From assembly GCA_012744475.1 (NCBI GenBank), contig JAAYBV010000063.1, positions 1 to 64,000 of the forward strand: DNA of 64,000 nt, in the 5' to 3' direction. This DNA comes from Phycisphaerae bacterium (GTDB lineage: Bacteria; Planctomycetota; Phycisphaerae; Sedimentisphaerales; Anaerobacaceae). Below the pieces are notes generated by a model. The model ran no database searches. It was not told the DNA's origin and saw only the letters and a program-made list of their open reading frames with translations. Position numbers and translations under genes: made by a program. Position 1 is the stretch's first letter. Every line of letters starts with the position of its first letter. Shown in pieces: positions 19,336 to 28,523 of the stretch.

Positions 19336-20220
19336 ATGCACATAGAAATGCTTAGGATATTCTGTGACCTGGCCGACTCACGGAGCTTCTCGAAAACAGC
19401 GGAGAAGCATCTGCTGAGCCAGTCGGCCGTTTCCCAGCAACTGGCGCAACTGGAACTGGCGCACAAGTGCCAACTGGTTACACGCAAGAGGCGGCCGATC
19501 GAGCTGACGGCGGCCGGGCAGCTCTTCTACACGGCAGCCAAAGACATTCTCGAACGGTACGATCTGCTCAAGAGCGAGCTGAACACGCTCAAGACCACCA
19601 CGGAGACCCGGATCAACATCGCCGCCATTTTCAGCATCGGCATGCACAGCCTCCCGGACTACGTCAAGAAGTTCATGGTCAGCTATCCGAACGTCAACGT
19701 CCACATCGAGTACCTCAGTGCCGACGTCATATACGAGCAGATCCTCGACGGAGAGATCGACATCGGCATCGTGGCGGTGCCGAAGAAGGACAGGCGCCTC
19801 GATGTCTACGATTTCGAGGAGGAGCCCCTGCTGCTGGCCTGTAGCCCGAGGCATCCGCTGGCGAAAGAAACGCAGGTGGATATCCACAAGCTCCAGTTCG
19901 AGCGCTTCATCGCCTTCGAGAAGGCGGTCCCAACCCGCCTGTGGATCGACGCCATCCTGGCCCGCTACAACACGGTCGTTCGTCCCGTCATGGAGTTTGA
20001 CAACATCGAGACGATCAAGCGGGCGGTGGAGATCAACGGAGGGGTCAGCATCCTCCCGGAGCCGACGATCGTGCAGGAGGTCGCCAGCGGGACGATCAAG
20101 GCCGTACCGTTCTCGAATGAACGGTTTGTTCGGCCCACGGGCATCATCGTTCGCAAGGACCGCGTGCTGAGCCAGGCCGCACGCTACTGCATTGAGCTGC
20201 TGCGAAAACAGGGAAAATAG
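19336..20220 (+). CDS. LysR-family transcriptional regulator
   Basis: A 294-residue regulator with the N-terminal winged helix-turn-helix (residues 1-60, FSKTAEKHLLSQSAVSQQLAQLE) and a C-terminal effector domain with two Rossmann-like lobes (IDIGIVAVP, VEINGGVSILPEP). The effector domain resembles CysB/CbbR-type proteins, but the ligand cannot be inferred. It is divergent from the KaiC-like/PEP-binding fusion gene, the classic arrangement for a LysR regulator and its target, and shares its control region. Confidence 0.93.
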   Translation: MHIEMLRIFCDLADSRSFSKTAEKHLLSQSAVSQQLAQLELAHKCQLVTRKRRPIELTAAGQLFYTAAKDILERYDLLKSELNTLKTTTETRINIAAIFSIGMHSLPDYVKKFMVSYPNVNVHIEYLSADVIYEQILDGEIDIGIVAVPKKDRRLDVYDFEEEPLLLACSPRHPLAKETQVDIHKLQFERFIAFEKAVPTRLWIDAILARYNTVVRPVMEFDNIETIKRAVEINGGVSILPEPTIVQEVASGTIKAVPFSNERFVRPTGIIVRKDRVLSQAARYCIELLRKQGK

Positions 20221-20414
20221 GCGACCTCAGCGTCCTTTGTATCCGAATACCCAGGGCACTCTCGGGCGGACAAGGCGGCATGGTCGCGTATCAATTCCTT
20301 GACAGAAGGTGCAGGATACGGCAACGTATGACAGCGTAGGCAAAACTGCACAGAGCGCACGCCGGGGTCTTCTCGGATGTTTTCTCAACTTCGGCGTAAG
20401 GGGTCAGGCGGAAT

Positions 20415-21044
20415 ATGCCGATAAAAGCTGTGGTATTCGACTTGGATGGAACGATCACCCAGCCGTACTTCGATTTCGATGCGATTCGGGAAGAAATCGG
20501 GTTGCCCAGGGATAGTGGACCCATTCTGGAGGCGATGGAACACATGACCGCACAGGAACGTGAGCGCGCCGAGCAGATCCTGCACGATCACGAGGACAGA
20601 GCGCTGGCGGCATCGACCCTGAACCCCGGCGCGTGGGAGACCCTTGCGGCCCTTCGAGCCCGTGGGATTCGCGTCGGAGTCCTGACGCGCAACCGCAAAC
20701 AAAATGCGCAGGCCATCGCCGACAAGCATGACCTGTGTTTCGATTCGGTCGTCGGCCGCGAAGACGGTCCGGTCAAGCCGGACGCGTTCGGCGTTCGCCA
20801 TCTGTGCCGCCAGTTCGATGTCCAGCCGGCAGAAACCCTGCTGGTGGGCGACTATCTGTTCGATCTCCAGTGTGCCCGCGCCGCAGGGGCCATACCTGTG
20901 CTGATCACCAACCACCCCCAGGCGGGCCGCTTTGCCGCCGAGGCTGATTTCCGGATCACGCGGTTGAGCGAAGTGCTTGAGATCATCGATGAAAAGGCCC
21001 GCTGCGAGAGCAGGCAAGCCCGAGAGGAAGGTACCCATGTATAG
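20415..21044 (+). CDS. HAD-superfamily phosphatase, phosphoglycolate-phosphatase-like
   Basis: A 209-residue hydrolase with the motif I nucleophile Asp9 and acid Asp11 (VVFDLDGTI), an alpha-helical cap, motif II in VGVLTRNR, the motif III lysine in GPVKPDAF and the motif IV acidic residues in LLVGDYLFDLQCA. The substrate is unknown; phosphoglycolate or a nucleotide are common for this subgroup. Its stop overlaps the next gene by eight bases, which suggests coupling. Confidence 0.88.
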   Translation: MPIKAVVFDLDGTITQPYFDFDAIREEIGLPRDSGPILEAMEHMTAQERERAEQILHDHEDRALAASTLNPGAWETLAALRARGIRVGVLTRNRKQNAQAIADKHDLCFDSVVGREDGPVKPDAFGVRHLCRQFDVQPAETLLVGDYLFDLQCARAAGAIPVLITNHPQAGRFAAEADFRITRLSEVLEIIDEKARCESRQAREEGTHV

Positions 21045-21834
21045 AGCGATGATTCTCGCCGCCTTGTTGGGGCTGTCGTCGGCGACGGCGTGCCTGGAAC
21101 CCCAAGCCGGCCAGGCTGGTCCCTGTCCGGGTCAGGCGGAAGATCCGAACGCGATCCAGGCCGTGCTTGCCGACCTGCAGGACCGGGCCGCCGGCCTGAC
21201 ATTCTATCAGTCCAAGCTGGATTATGTGGTTCGACAGCCCGTGCTCGAATCGCAGGCGCGCCGCAAGGGCACCCTCTACTACGCCAGGTTCGATGATCGA
21301 TCCTACCTGCGAATCGATTTCAACACGCTTCAGTATGACCAGGAGAAAGAGCAGAAGTACCGCGAGCAGTATCTTTTCGACGGCATCTGGCTGACCTACA
21401 TCAGTTACGAGGCTCGAAGCGTTCAGCGGCAGCAGATGGCCGAGCCGAACCAGCCGGTCGATGCTTTCGCCCTGGTGAGCCGGCGCGTCCCGATTCTCGG
21501 TTTCTCGAAGATCGAGGACCTTCAGAATCAATTCGACATCGAGCTGGTCCAGCCCGGCGAGACGGACCCGTCCGCGCCGCGACAGCTCCGCATGAAGGTC
21601 AAACCCGATTCGGTCTACAAAGACGACTACGTCACGATCGATTTCCAGATCGACAACAAGCAGGGATTGCCCACCAAGGTGGCGGCCGTCACGACCGAGC
21701 AGGATGTTCACGAGATCCTGCTGATCGACGCCCGAATCAATCGGGAGATTCGCAGGAACGTATTCGCCATCGAGATTCCGCGCGACTTCTCCGTGGAGAC
21801 GATCCCACTCGACAAGAGTCGCGAGCCAAGGTAA
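21037..21834 (+). CDS. secreted LolA-like outer-membrane lipoprotein-sorting protein
   Basis: A 265-residue exported protein with signal peptide MYRAMILAALLGLSSATA. The body has the alternating beta-strand pattern of the LolA/LolB fold (GTLYYARFDDRSYLRIDF, YLFDGIWLTYI, LRMKVKP, VTIDFQIDNKQGLPTKV). Members of this fold bind lipid tails and carry lipoproteins across the periplasm. The ATG at 21037 is selected from the signal peptide and the GAGGAAG upstream. It overlaps the end of the HAD gene and is 57 bases from the next. Family assignment is by fold resemblance only. Confidence 0.7.
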   Translation: MYRAMILAALLGLSSATACLEPQAGQAGPCPGQAEDPNAIQAVLADLQDRAAGLTFYQSKLDYVVRQPVLESQARRKGTLYYARFDDRSYLRIDFNTLQYDQEKEQKYREQYLFDGIWLTYISYEARSVQRQQMAEPNQPVDAFALVSRRVPILGFSKIEDLQNQFDIELVQPGETDPSAPRQLRMKVKPDSVYKDDYVTIDFQIDNKQGLPTKVAAVTTEQDVHEILLIDARINREIRRNVFAIEIPRDFSVETIPLDKSREPR

Positions 21835-21891
21835 CGGAGGCATGCGGCGTATGTCCGTTTTCACCGCCCATAAAGCAGGGACGTGCAACGA

Positions 21892-23445
21892 ATGAGCGCA
21901 ACGCTGGTCGACGAACGAGAGTTTCTGGCGATGATGCAGACCCGCATGGGGCCGATGCTGAGCCTTCTGCTGTATCTGTCGAAATGCGAGTCTCCGGCCA
22001 GCGTGCTGACGCGCCCGTTCCTGGGCAGCCTGCTGTCCGAAGCCGTTCAACTGGAGGAGGTGCTGGACTCCTACGACGCGGGCAAGAATCGCGCGTGGTC
22101 TCACGCACGGTCCCTGACGGCCGCCGTCAAGACCTTCGCCGACGCGAGCTACGAGCTGCTCCATATCCGGCATCGACTGCCCAACTACAGGCTGCTGCCG
22201 GTGCAACGCGATTTCGCGACAGCCACCGACGATGTCCTGGGGTTCCTCGGGCACATCCTCAGCAATGTCGCGCGGGAGACGGTGGTCGAGGCCGGTGTTC
22301 TCGGGCTGACCATACCTCAGGGGGATGACGTCCCCCGGAAGTACGCTGAGCCGATGCTCAAGGGCCATCTGCCCCACGACGGCGGAACGCGCCTGGCCGA
22401 GACCGGGTCCGACATGGTGGCCGAAACGGTGACCACCCTGGCCACGGAGTTCCTGAACCTGGCCTCCAGTAGCGAAGACGTACGCGCCGCCAGTCGGGCC
22501 AGGCCCGAGGACTACGACCTGTGCCTGACCGCGTCTCTGCGAGAGGAATCCCTGCGCAACCTTGAACTACGATTCCACAATCTCCAGTCCCAGTACGACA
22601 CCTACGTATCCGGCACGCAGGTCGAGAGCCAGGACACGGACCTGCCCGTGCTGCGAGGCCAGGCCAGCGTGGTCTTTCACCTGCTCAAGATCGCCACGCT
22701 GTTCGCCCATTTCTACGAGCGTCACGTCAACAAATCTCCCGCCCCCTCCCCTGAGGCCGGCAAGCCTCTGGTGGAACGTCAAGAGCTGTTGTACTCCTTG
22801 ATGAAGTACGCCATCACGTTCATCGATCAGTACATCGGCTGTACGATCAGTCTCTGTCAGGAGATGCTGAAACGATATGCCGAGGAAGGGCAGGTCGAGG
22901 TGTCCATTCCCAAGTACCGCGGATTCCACGTCCGCCCATCGACCCTGGTCTCCAAACTGGTCCTTCACTACGGCAGCCGAGTCCGCATGCACCTGGGTGA
23001 CGAGACATACGACGCCGGCTCGTCGCTCGACCTGTTCCGCGCCAACGAGCAGATCAACGCACAGAAGCGCCGGTGGTTGGCGCAGGAGATCGTCCGCCTG
23101 GGCCTCGTGCCCGAGAACCCGAATCCGCCCGATGTGGTCGGCCTCGTGCGCAACGTGATCCTGATGCTGGCGGCCAAGGGCAAGTTGGTCCTGTACGAAC
23201 AGCCCCTGCAATTGCCCGACCGGCTGTGCCCCACAGAAGGGACCGCCTTGGAGAAGGTGACCAGCGAGACGGGGCGGCTGCTGGCAATGGGTAAAATCGA
23301 CATCGGCACGGACATCACCGCCACGTTCACGGGGGACACGCGTGTGCTGGAAGACATCCGTCTTCTGGCCCAGCACGGTTACGGCGAAGACAGCTTCGGC
23401 AACAACATCGCCCTGCCGGACAAGCTGGCCTACCTGAGACGTTGA
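21892..23445 (+). CDS. protein with a C-terminal HPr-like phosphocarrier domain
   Basis: A 517-residue protein, mostly alpha-helical up to about residue 330, without signal peptide or membrane segments. From about 335 an HPr-like domain is visible: VEVSIPKYRGFHVRPSTLVS, where His346 and Arg348 correspond to HPr His15 and Arg17 in the GLHARPA motif; DETYDAGSSLDLF takes the place of the second conserved block. Canonical HPr has about 85 residues, so this is a large relative and possibly a regulatory phosphorelay component. ATG 21892 is preferred over GTG 21883 because the purine-rich AGGGA is then correctly spaced. I do not recognise the N-terminal 330 residues. Confidence 0.7.
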   Translation: MSATLVDEREFLAMMQTRMGPMLSLLLYLSKCESPASVLTRPFLGSLLSEAVQLEEVLDSYDAGKNRAWSHARSLTAAVKTFADASYELLHIRHRLPNYRLLPVQRDFATATDDVLGFLGHILSNVARETVVEAGVLGLTIPQGDDVPRKYAEPMLKGHLPHDGGTRLAETGSDMVAETVTTLATEFLNLASSSEDVRAASRARPEDYDLCLTASLREESLRNLELRFHNLQSQYDTYVSGTQVESQDTDLPVLRGQASVVFHLLKIATLFAHFYERHVNKSPAPSPEAGKPLVERQELLYSLMKYAITFIDQYIGCTISLCQEMLKRYAEEGQVEVSIPKYRGFHVRPSTLVSKLVLHYGSRVRMHLGDETYDAGSSLDLFRANEQINAQKRRWLAQEIVRLGLVPENPNPPDVVGLVRNVILMLAAKGKLVLYEQPLQLPDRLCPTEGTALEKVTSETGRLLAMGKIDIGTDITATFTGDTRVLEDIRLLAQHGYGEDSFGNNIALPDKLAYLRR

Positions 23446-23641
23446 CGCGCCTCGGCGTCGAACGGCCTGTCCGGCGAATTTCCTCCATGACCGCCGTCTT
23501 GACGGGAGGAGTCTTTCACGCTTTCATATCGGACGCGCCTGCCCGGCGGGCCGCTGGACCGAGTCGGCCAGGCATGGCAAGGCAGAAATCGCCTGTGGGC
23601 AGGACGCACGCGGGCAAGCACTCGTGACGAAAGGAGCATAC

Positions 23642-24118
23642 ATGGCACGTGGAATCGTGATCTACCACTCCAGAAGCGGCAACACGAAGGAAATGGCCGA
23701 GACCATCGCCCGCGCGATGACCGCATCGGGGGTGCAGACCGAATGCAAGTCGGTCGACAACATTCATCCTGACGACCTGCCCCAGTATGATGCCATCGTC
23801 ATTGGCTCGCCCTGCTACTACGGGCAGATGGCCGCCTCAGTCAAACAGCTCATCGACGATCTGGTCGGGCGCCACGGCCAACTGAACGGCAAGGTCGGCG
23901 CCGCCTTCGCCAGCTCGGCCAACATTGGAGGCGGCAGCGAGACAACCATCATGGGAATCATCGAGGCCATGCTGATCGCCGGCATGGTCATCCAGGGCGA
24001 TCCTCAGGGATCCCACTACGGTCCCCTGTCCATCGGCCGACCCGACGACAAGGTCAAACAGCAGTGCGAACGCCGTGGTCAGAGGGTGGCCGAGCTGACC
24101 AAACGCCTGTTTCCCTGA
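23642..24118 (+). CDS. flavodoxin-family protein (WrbA-like)
   Basis: A 158-residue FMN-binding protein. The phosphate-binding loop is HSRSGNTKEMA at residues 9-19, and GSPCYYGQMAASVK is the flavin-ring-contacting loop typical of WrbA/NAD(P)H:quinone oxidoreductases. The start has AAAGGAG eight bases upstream. It probably transfers electrons or reduces quinones in the cytoplasm; the partner is unknown. An intrinsic terminator follows at 24129-24151. Confidence 0.9.
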   Translation: MARGIVIYHSRSGNTKEMAETIARAMTASGVQTECKSVDNIHPDDLPQYDAIVIGSPCYYGQMAASVKQLIDDLVGRHGQLNGKVGAAFASSANIGGGSETTIMGIIEAMLIAGMVIQGDPQGSHYGPLSIGRPDDKVKQQCERRGQRVAELTKRLFP

Positions 24119-24128
24119 CCGGCGACCG

Positions 24129-24151
24129 CCGGGCCGGAATCCCGGTTTTTT
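24129..24151 (+). terminator. intrinsic terminator of the flavodoxin gene
   Basis: Stem CCGGG (24129-24133) with CCCGG (24141-24145) and a 7-base loop, followed by six T (24146-24151), beginning 11 bases after the stop codon. Confidence 0.8.
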
Positions 24152-24172
24152 GAGCGAGGAGGCCATTTTTCT

Positions 24173-24201
24173 TTGACAAAGGACCGCCCGCTCATTAGAT
24201 T
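24173..24201 (+). promoter_or_regulatory. strong predicted promoter of the histone-like gene
   Basis: Consensus TTGACA at 24173-24178, a 17-base spacer and TAGATT at 24196-24201. The start near 24208 leaves a 30-base leader that contains GGAGGA. Confidence 0.75.
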
Positions 24202-24238
24202 CTTCGCAACCTCAACCTACTCTTGGAGGATCAAATAG

Positions 24239-24412
24239 ATGCAAGAATACGAAACGCTCAAGACGTTGGTCGCAGAAATCGAAATGGATGTCGACAAGGC
24301 CCAGGGGGGAAACAAGGCAGCCGGAACACGCGTTCGCAAACAGATGCAGATGATCAAGCAGGCAGCCCAGGAAGTCCGCAACCGCGTCCTGGAGATCCGG
24401 TCGACCGACTGA
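24239..24412 (+). CDS. small histone H1-like (Hc1-type) nucleoid protein
   Basis: A 57-residue lysine/arginine- and alanine-rich protein. The central segment DVDKAQGGNKAAGTRVRKQM closely resembles the N-terminal core of chlamydial histone H1-like protein Hc1 (GNKAA.RVR). It lacks the long basic C-terminal tail of chlamydial Hc1 and so is the short core form. GGAGGA lies eight bases before the ATG and a near-consensus promoter sits 38 bases further upstream, so high expression is likely. It would bind DNA and shape the nucleoid. It forms its own transcription unit after the flavodoxin terminator. Confidence 0.85.
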   Translation: MQEYETLKTLVAEIEMDVDKAQGGNKAAGTRVRKQMQMIKQAAQEVRNRVLEIRSTD

Positions 24413-24545
24413 GGCGACACCTGCCCCGGCCGTCAAGTCAACATAAACACTTAGCTTCAAACAGCTTACGACTCCCACGTCGTCGGTCGGTGCATGATCT
24501 GTAGCGACGCAGTGGGTCAGTGCCCTTTCCATATCGAGGTCTGCG

Positions 24546-25025
24546 ATGCCGCCATCCCTGCTTTTTGACCTGTCCGAACTCAACCTCAACGGCCGGCCGG
24601 TGTTCGACAAGGAAGCCATCTGCCGGGTCAATCCCCAGCAGTACGAGATGCAGCATCTCGACGGCATCCTTTGGTACGACAAGAGCAAGGGCTGCATCCT
24701 GGGGTACAAGGACGTAACAAGGAATGAATTCTGGGTACGCGGCCACATTCCCGGCCGGCCCCTGATGCCCGGCGTGATTCAGATCGAGTCGGCCGCCCAG
24801 TTGCTCAGCTTCTTCGTCAAGGAGATCTACCAGGAGGGAGGCTTCGTCGGCTTCGGTGGAATCGAGCGGGCCAAATTCCGTGCGGTCATCGAGCCGGAAT
24901 GCCGACTCTACCTGCTCGGGCATGTCACCTCCGCCCGCCCGGGCCGTAAGTACGTCTGCGACGTCCAGGGAGTCGTTGGAGACACGCTGGCCTTCGAAGC
25001 GACCATCTCAGGCATGCACGTGTAG
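24546..25025 (+). CDS. FabZ-like 3-hydroxyacyl-ACP dehydratase
   Basis: A 159-residue hot-dog-fold protein. The catalytic pair is in FWVRGHIPGRPLMPGVIQIE, with His67 and Glu81 separated by 14 residues as in E. coli FabZ (His54, Glu68). The 45-residue N-terminal extension is longer than usual. It lies alone, without other fatty acid synthesis genes, so it may serve a dedicated lipid or polyketide-like route and not bulk fatty acid synthesis. It sits downstream of the histone-like gene with a 133-base gap. Confidence 0.87.
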   Translation: MPPSLLFDLSELNLNGRPVFDKEAICRVNPQQYEMQHLDGILWYDKSKGCILGYKDVTRNEFWVRGHIPGRPLMPGVIQIESAAQLLSFFVKEIYQEGGFVGFGGIERAKFRAVIEPECRLYLLGHVTSARPGRKYVCDVQGVVGDTLAFEATISGMHV

Positions 25026-25077
25026 CCGCCCCCCCCCATCTCTCTGTCCACGAGGAGATCCGCTGCCCTCGTGCAAC

Positions 25078-26898
25078 TCACTTCTGTACTGTGACCTGAT
25101 CGAACAAGATGCCGTTCTGGTCGATCGCCTGGAGGTGGAGCGTCTTACCGAAGATGTTGACCAGCACGAAATGATGGTCGCGACGGACCTTGGCGGTAAA
25201 CCACGACCGAGTGGGCGCGTAGTCTTCAAGCCCGCCGCCGGCGCCGCCCATCTGGACGTAGATCACGCCGCGATCCGGATCGACCTTGTCGTCTCGGATG
25301 GGCCATGTGCGCTCGTAGTCATGGATGTGGCCGAAGAAGCAGATGTCCACGTCGAAGCGTTCATAGAGTTCGACCAGGGGCCGCAACCTCAGATCGCCGC
25401 GAGGAGATGACCTGCCCTTCCAGGTGTCGCCGTAGTCGTTTTCGTCGGACGAATACGGCGGATGGTGATGCACCGCGAACTTCCACGTCGCCGCGCTCTC
25501 ACCCAACGCATGGTCAAGCCACCTGTACTGCTCGCTGTCGGGAGCCACACTGCGATTGGTGTCGATCATGAAAAACTGGGCATTGCCATAGACGAAGCTA
25601 TAGCGATGCTCGGGAGCCGGATTGCTGATGTAGCGATAGTAATTCGCATCGTCCTGGTCGTGGTTGCCGAGAATGGCGAAGATCGGCACGCGGCTCATCA
25701 GCCGGTGTGCGGGTTTGAGGAACTCGTCCGTCCACTCGTGCCTTCTCGATCCGTTGCCCACGATGTCGCCGGAATGGATGACGAAGTTGGGCCGCTCCTT
25801 GAAGATAAGCTGCGAGATCCGGCCCCAGACGGGCGGGTTGTTCTGCGTATCGCTGACACCGGCGAAAGCGAAGGCTGCCCCCTCCTCCACGGCCGTCTGG
25901 AAGGTGTACAGGTCGCTGAGCGATTCGGCGCCATCCGGCCCGATGGAGACGACTCGGTAGAAGTGGTTGGTCTGCGGCTTGAGGTTCTCCAGCCGCACCT
26001 CGTGCAGATCGCAGTCGCCCGCCCCGGTGACGGAACCGGTCAGCGGCGTCTGCTCGCCGAACTCCACTGCCGAGGTGGCCTTCTGCGACGTCTCCCACAG
26101 GATCGTGATCCCCGTCTTCGTCGCGTACTGGAGATACGGCCCCACGCTGATAATCGACGGAATCTCAACCTCGGCGGGCAGTTCCGTCGAGGCCTTCGCG
26201 CCTTCGAAGCGGGACTTCACCTGGCCCGCATCCAGAGCCTCGCGGTAGACCGCGATCCCCCGGAGGCTGCCGATCATCCCGTTGAATTCGTTGTCGTCGC
26301 GATAGGCTCCGATCGTGTACCAGGCGTGTGACGGGTAGAGTATCTTGCCCTGCTGCACGGTCGATTCGTTGGCCAACTGCCCGTTGACGAAGAGCCTCTG
26401 GACCTTGCCGTCGTACGTGCCGACCAGGTGGTACCACCTGCCGGCCTCGAGCGGCCGCTCGGTCTGGAGATAGGTCAATGTCTTGGCGCCTTCGCTGGCC
26501 AGCGCGAAGAAGGGCCGTCCGCGTCGAGCGCCAAGCACCCAGCCCCGTTCGTAATCGCCGTTGTCCTGAAACGCGCCGATCAGGCCCATGTAATCGCCGA
26601 ATTGCCGAAAGCGAACGACCGCTTCGACGCTGATCCGCTCGACGGGCAGACTCGGACCATCGGGATAGCGGCCCAGATGCACGACGCCGGAAACGCCATC
26701 GAGTTCGAGGTACTCGCCGACCTGGTCCTTGAAGAAGCGGGCCCGGCCTTCCAGCCGTCCGTGAGCGCCGCCGATCTGATCGGCGACGACACCGTCCTGG
26801 AGATCCGCCTTGTTGAACCGCCACTGGTTCACCTGCGCGCCGGCGGTGACACACAGAAGAAGGCCCCAAACGATGGCATGATGGCATATCGCTCTCAT
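25078..26898 (-). CDS. secreted metallophosphoesterase with LamG-like and fibronectin-type domains
   Basis: A 606-residue exported enzyme. The ATG at 26898 has GGAG five to six bases upstream and opens a signal peptide (MRAICHHAIVWGLLLCVTAGA). Residues 25-235 form a concanavalin/LamG sandwich (RISVEAVVRF, RWYHLVGTYDGKVQRLFVNG). Residues 245-335 are a fibronectin-III-like module of the purple acid phosphatase type (GPYLQYATKTGITILWET). The phosphoesterase core has all five metal blocks: VSDTQNN, HSGDIVGNG, LGNHDQDD, HHHPP and FGHIHDYERT. The substrate is likely an extracellular phosphoester, perhaps on a saccharide bound by the LamG domain. Confidence 0.92.
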   Translation of the reverse strand: MRAICHHAIVWGLLLCVTAGAQVNQWRFNKADLQDGVVADQIGGAHGRLEGRARFFKDQVGEYLELDGVSGVVHLGRYPDGPSLPVERISVEAVVRFRQFGDYMGLIGAFQDNGDYERGWVLGARRGRPFFALASEGAKTLTYLQTERPLEAGRWYHLVGTYDGKVQRLFVNGQLANESTVQQGKILYPSHAWYTIGAYRDDNEFNGMIGSLRGIAVYREALDAGQVKSRFEGAKASTELPAEVEIPSIISVGPYLQYATKTGITILWETSQKATSAVEFGEQTPLTGSVTGAGDCDLHEVRLENLKPQTNHFYRVVSIGPDGAESLSDLYTFQTAVEEGAAFAFAGVSDTQNNPPVWGRISQLIFKERPNFVIHSGDIVGNGSRRHEWTDEFLKPAHRLMSRVPIFAILGNHDQDDANYYRYISNPAPEHRYSFVYGNAQFFMIDTNRSVAPDSEQYRWLDHALGESAATWKFAVHHHPPYSSDENDYGDTWKGRSSPRGDLRLRPLVELYERFDVDICFFGHIHDYERTWPIRDDKVDPDRGVIYVQMGGAGGGLEDYAPTRSWFTAKVRRDHHFVLVNIFGKTLHLQAIDQNGILFDQVTVQK

Positions 26899-26974
26899 GG
26901 TCGTCTCCATAGCGAGTAGACAGCGTCCCGCATGATGGACGCAAGGGTTGTCGATGCGAAGGACCACAGATCGG

Positions 26975-27409
26975 TCACCGCGCCAGATGGATCGACTGGA
27001 TGTCCGCTTGGGGGATTTCCAGCTTCTTGAAACTGCCCGAGGTCGGGTAAGCCTTGCGAACGGTCAGGCTCTCGGATGAGATGCTATCAAGCTCCCCTCG
27101 ATAGAAGGTGACTTGGCCGGCAGTCTGGACCATGCCGAGTGGAGGTGGTGGCGGCGGAATTCGCACACCCCCTTCCGGCGTCCGGGCCTCTATGAGACAT
27201 GTCTTGCCCACGTCGGACGGTTTTACACTGGTGAAGGCGACCTGCTGCATCCCCTGAGCCAGAGCATTCCGAACTGCGGTGATCTGCTCAGCACTGACCG
27301 GTGCCGGGCCCGCGCTCTTCTCTTCGCCGGCGTCTTTCTTCCCACAGCCCGCCCAAATCAGAATCAAGATCAGAAATGTGACACAGACCAGGCAGTGTCT
27401 TCTCTTCAT
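26975..27409 (-). CDS. hypothetical lipoprotein
   Basis: A 144-residue protein with a lipoprotein signal (MKRRHCLVCVTFLILILIWAGC, lipid-modified Cys22; the -3 position is Trp, which is unusual). A proline tract (PPPPPPLG) separates the N-terminal part from a C-terminal beta-rich part (VTFYRGELDSISSESLTVRK). I do not recognise a family. It lies between the prepilin and the phosphoesterase on the same strand. Confidence 0.7.
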   Translation of the reverse strand: MKRRHCLVCVTFLILILIWAGCGKKDAGEEKSAGPAPVSAEQITAVRNALAQGMQQVAFTSVKPSDVGKTCLIEARTPEGGVRIPPPPPPLGMVQTAGQVTFYRGELDSISSESLTVRKAYPTSGSFKKLEIPQADIQSIHLAR

Positions 27410-27445
27410 CGAGACAATCCTTTCTCAGGCCGACGTACGGGTAGC

Positions 27446-28204
27446 CTACATGCTCGCTTTTGTGCGCTTCCCATCGTACCAGTAAGTCGGGACATCTTCC
27501 CCCGTCGACTCCTTGATCTGGCTGACGTGACCATCCAGCCAGCACGTGTTGGAGGACCTTGAATGGCGGAAGCATTCCCCTATGGTGTCATGTCCTTGCC
27601 AATAGCTGCTGACGAGGGAACTGCCGGGACGCCATTGCGTCAGGTTGATGCTGGCGCCGGGTGCGATACAGAACATATCTGAATCAATGCCATCGAGCTT
27701 CTGCTCGATGTGGTCCTGGAATACTATCATCTCGTCATGCTTCTTGAACTCGTGGTCAATCTTCTTGTCCGCAATGTAGCTGTTCAGGCCATAGGAGCAA
27801 TACCGGAAGTACTTCTGGTATAGTACGCCCCACCCATTCTCCGGCCAGTCGTCGTTGCGCACTGTGCTGGGACAACGAAATATCTTCTTGTTCTTGGCAT
27901 AGGGAATGTAGGCGATGCCCCAATAGGCATAGGAATCGTTCGGCCCGTAGTCCGTAACGACAGATGGTCCTTCCCACGCATTGTCCCACAGTCCCTGGTT
28001 CGGCGTCGTATGGGTCTTGCCGTCGTAGTCGTTCAGGTACATCCGTAGAGCCACGCCAAGACCCTTCGCGTTCGCCCCGCAGACAACGGCCTTGGCTTGG
28101 TCCCGCGCCTTCTTCAAAGACGGGATCAGAACCCCCATCAAAAGCGCAATGATCGCGATCACCACCAGCAACTCAATCAGCGTGAAAGCCGTTCGCCTTC
28201 TCAT
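27446..28204 (-). CDS. type II secretion/pseudopilin-like protein with H-X9-DG-type tail
   Basis: A 252-residue protein beginning with the type IV prepilin N-terminus [19 protein letters not shown], cleaved after the short leader and followed by the hydrophobic helix. Near the C-terminus [14 protein letters not shown] is the H-X9-DG-type motif of the DUF1559-like prepilins that are strongly expanded in Planctomycetes. The body is rich in Tyr, Trp and Cys, suggesting an extracellular folded domain. AAAGGG lies upstream of the ATG. Confidence 0.9.
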   Translation of the reverse strand: MRRRTAFTLIELLVVIAIIALLMGVLIPSLKKARDQAKAVVCGANAKGLGVALRMYLNDYDGKTHTTPNQGLWDNAWEGPSVVTDYGPNDSYAYWGIAYIPYAKNKKIFRCPSTVRNDDWPENGWGVLYQKYFRYCSYGLNSYIADKKIDHEFKKHDEMIVFQDHIEQKLDGIDSDMFCIAPGASINLTQWRPGSSLVSSYWQGHDTIGECFRHSRSSNTCWLDGHVSQIKESTGEDVPTYWYDGKRTKASM

Positions 28205-28230
28205 ATGTCTACCCTTTACACGATGCCTTC

Positions 28231-28259
28231 CTTATCCTTGTTTCATCGACACCGGGCAA
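28231..28259 (-). promoter_or_regulatory. possible promoter of the prepilin gene
   Basis: On the minus strand, TTGCCC (28259-28254), 17 bases and GATAAG (28236-28231). The -10 box is a moderate match, so confidence is limited. Confidence 0.35.
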
Positions 28260-28519
28260 GTTAGCCGGGGAACCTTCGGACCGTGTGAGAGTCACGCTAG
28301 TTCCGCATTAGATTGGGAGAAGTCACTGTCGGGTTGCTCCGATTCATAGTCACCCGTTCACGGCATCGGCCATGCGTTTGCCGTGGCGTCGCAAGACGCT
28401 GCTTTCTACGGACTCTGCGCCCCTCCGGGCACGCCGCAGACGGTTGTCTTGACGCCTACCGCAATCCTGATGTCATTGTAACGCCCCGGCCCCGGCTGAG
28501 GCAACAGCAATCCCTACCC
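28260..28519. other. intergenic region, no gene seen
   Basis: Between the prepilin promoter and the phnX remnant. I see no credible coding frame, hairpin or repeat here. It may hold degraded phnX 5' sequence that is no longer recognisable. Confidence 0.4.
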
Positions 28520-28523
28520 GTTT

